A stretch of 5,971 nt of DNA from JAVVFH01 sp032250585 (GTDB lineage: Bacteria; Pseudomonadota; Gammaproteobacteria; Xanthomonadales; SZUA-36): positions 1 to 5,971 of the forward strand of contig JAVVFH010000220.1 of NCBI GenBank assembly GCA_032250585.1, written 5' to 3'. The position numbers and the translations under genes were made by a program. Positions 5,791 through 5,971 of this stretch are shown here, piece by piece. The number at the start of each line of letters is the position of its first letter. Position 1 is the first letter of the stretch. The notes beneath the pieces are model-generated. The model saw only the letters and a program-made list of their open reading frames with translations, was not told the DNA's origin and ran no database searches.

Positions 5791-5886
5791 GAGCCCCGCA
5801 TACGCGCCAAGGCAAGGCGCAGTCCGCCGGGAATGGCGCGCCCTTGCCAAGGACTGCAACGCCGCATTGGTGCGTATGCGGGGCTC
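5791..5886. repeat. Long imperfect palindrome with nested arms, REP- or MITE-like
   Basis: The 20-nt outer arms 5791-5810 and 5867-5886 (beginning GAGCCCCGCATACGC and its complement) pair completely except for one G-T position (5806/5871), which would be a G-U wobble in RNA. Inside, GCAGTCC (5819-5825) pairs with GGACTGC (5851-5857), and GGCAAGG (5811-5817) can alternatively pair with CCTTGCC (5842-5848). There is no T tract and no reading frame with homology. It lies 42 bp upstream of the nucleotidyltransferase start. It could be an extragenic palindromic repeat, a small non-autonomous element, or a structured RNA; no target-site duplication is visible. Confidence 0.65.
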
Positions 5887-5971
5887 CCTCCGGGCAAGGC
5901 AATAAGCGGCCATCTGCGTTGTTGCACTCGCTTGAATTAGCATGGCTAGTCCTGCACTCGCGCGCCTGGCA
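5887..5971. other. Gene-free right end with short repeats related to the palindrome
   Basis: No coding sequence is supported here. GGCAAGGC at 5893-5900 repeats the 8-mer at 5811-5818 inside the palindrome. TGCACTCGC occurs twice (5923-5931 and 5953-5961), 30 bp apart, and TAGC-ATG-GCTA (5938-5948) is a small palindrome between them. This suggests the repeat unit may extend past 5886 and perhaps past the window edge. Confidence 0.4.

Noticed and set aside
5632..5940. Plus-strand open frame across the start of the nucleotidyltransferase gene and the palindrome
   Set aside because: It is partly antisense to a recognisable gene and partly a translation of the palindromic repeat; no domain or ribosome binding site is seen.
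5791..5971. CRISPR array or mobile element end
   Set aside because: The repeats are too short and irregular for a CRISPR array, and no transposase, target-site duplication or integrase is present in the window.

Overview
The window holds six protein genes, dominated by a polyhydroxyalkanoate (PHA) granule locus. It looks chromosomal and moderately GC-rich. The class I PHA synthase, the PhaR regulator and a short phasin all look proteobacterial. A gammaproteobacterium is my best guess from the protein flavour; this is inference and no marker gene is present to confirm it.

Layout: (1) 2-1234 (+) is the C-terminal two thirds of a class I PHA synthase (PhaC), cut by the left edge. (2) 1248-3034 (-) is a convergent three-gene group, read from right to left as phasin (PhaP), PHA synthesis regulator (PhaR) and a FabG/PhaB-type short-chain reductase. 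A strong intrinsic terminator lies between phasin and phaR. A sigma70-type promoter with a palindrome over its -35 box lies in front of the phasin. (3) 3213-4067 (-) is a secreted protein with a class I SAM-methyltransferase-like fold. (4) 4204-4872 (+) is a membrane PAP2-family phosphatase, divergent from the methyltransferase across a 136-bp gap. (5) 4924-5748 (-) is a GT-A-fold nucleotidyltransferase-like protein with a degenerate signature loop. (6) 5749-5971 has no gene but contains a long imperfect palindrome (5791-5886) with nested arms and short direct repeats.

How the genes work together: the reductase would make (R)-3-hydroxybutyryl-CoA from acetoacetyl-CoA, PhaC would polymerise it, the phasin would coat the granule, and PhaR would sense granules and repress the phasin promoter. 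The palindrome over the phasin -35 box is the obvious candidate PhaR target. The terminator ends about 14 nt before the phaR start codon, so phaR (and the reductase behind it) probably depends on readthrough from the phasin promoter, which would form a negative feedback loop. The three genes on the right have no evident link to PHA; PAP2 and the nucleotidyltransferase may concern envelope lipid or glycan metabolism, but that is only a guess from fold families.

I found no rRNA, tRNA, CRISPR array, insertion sequence or phage gene, and no convincing wholly new system. The most notable signals are the phasin-phaR regulatory architecture, the exported methyltransferase-like protein and the long palindrome at the right end.
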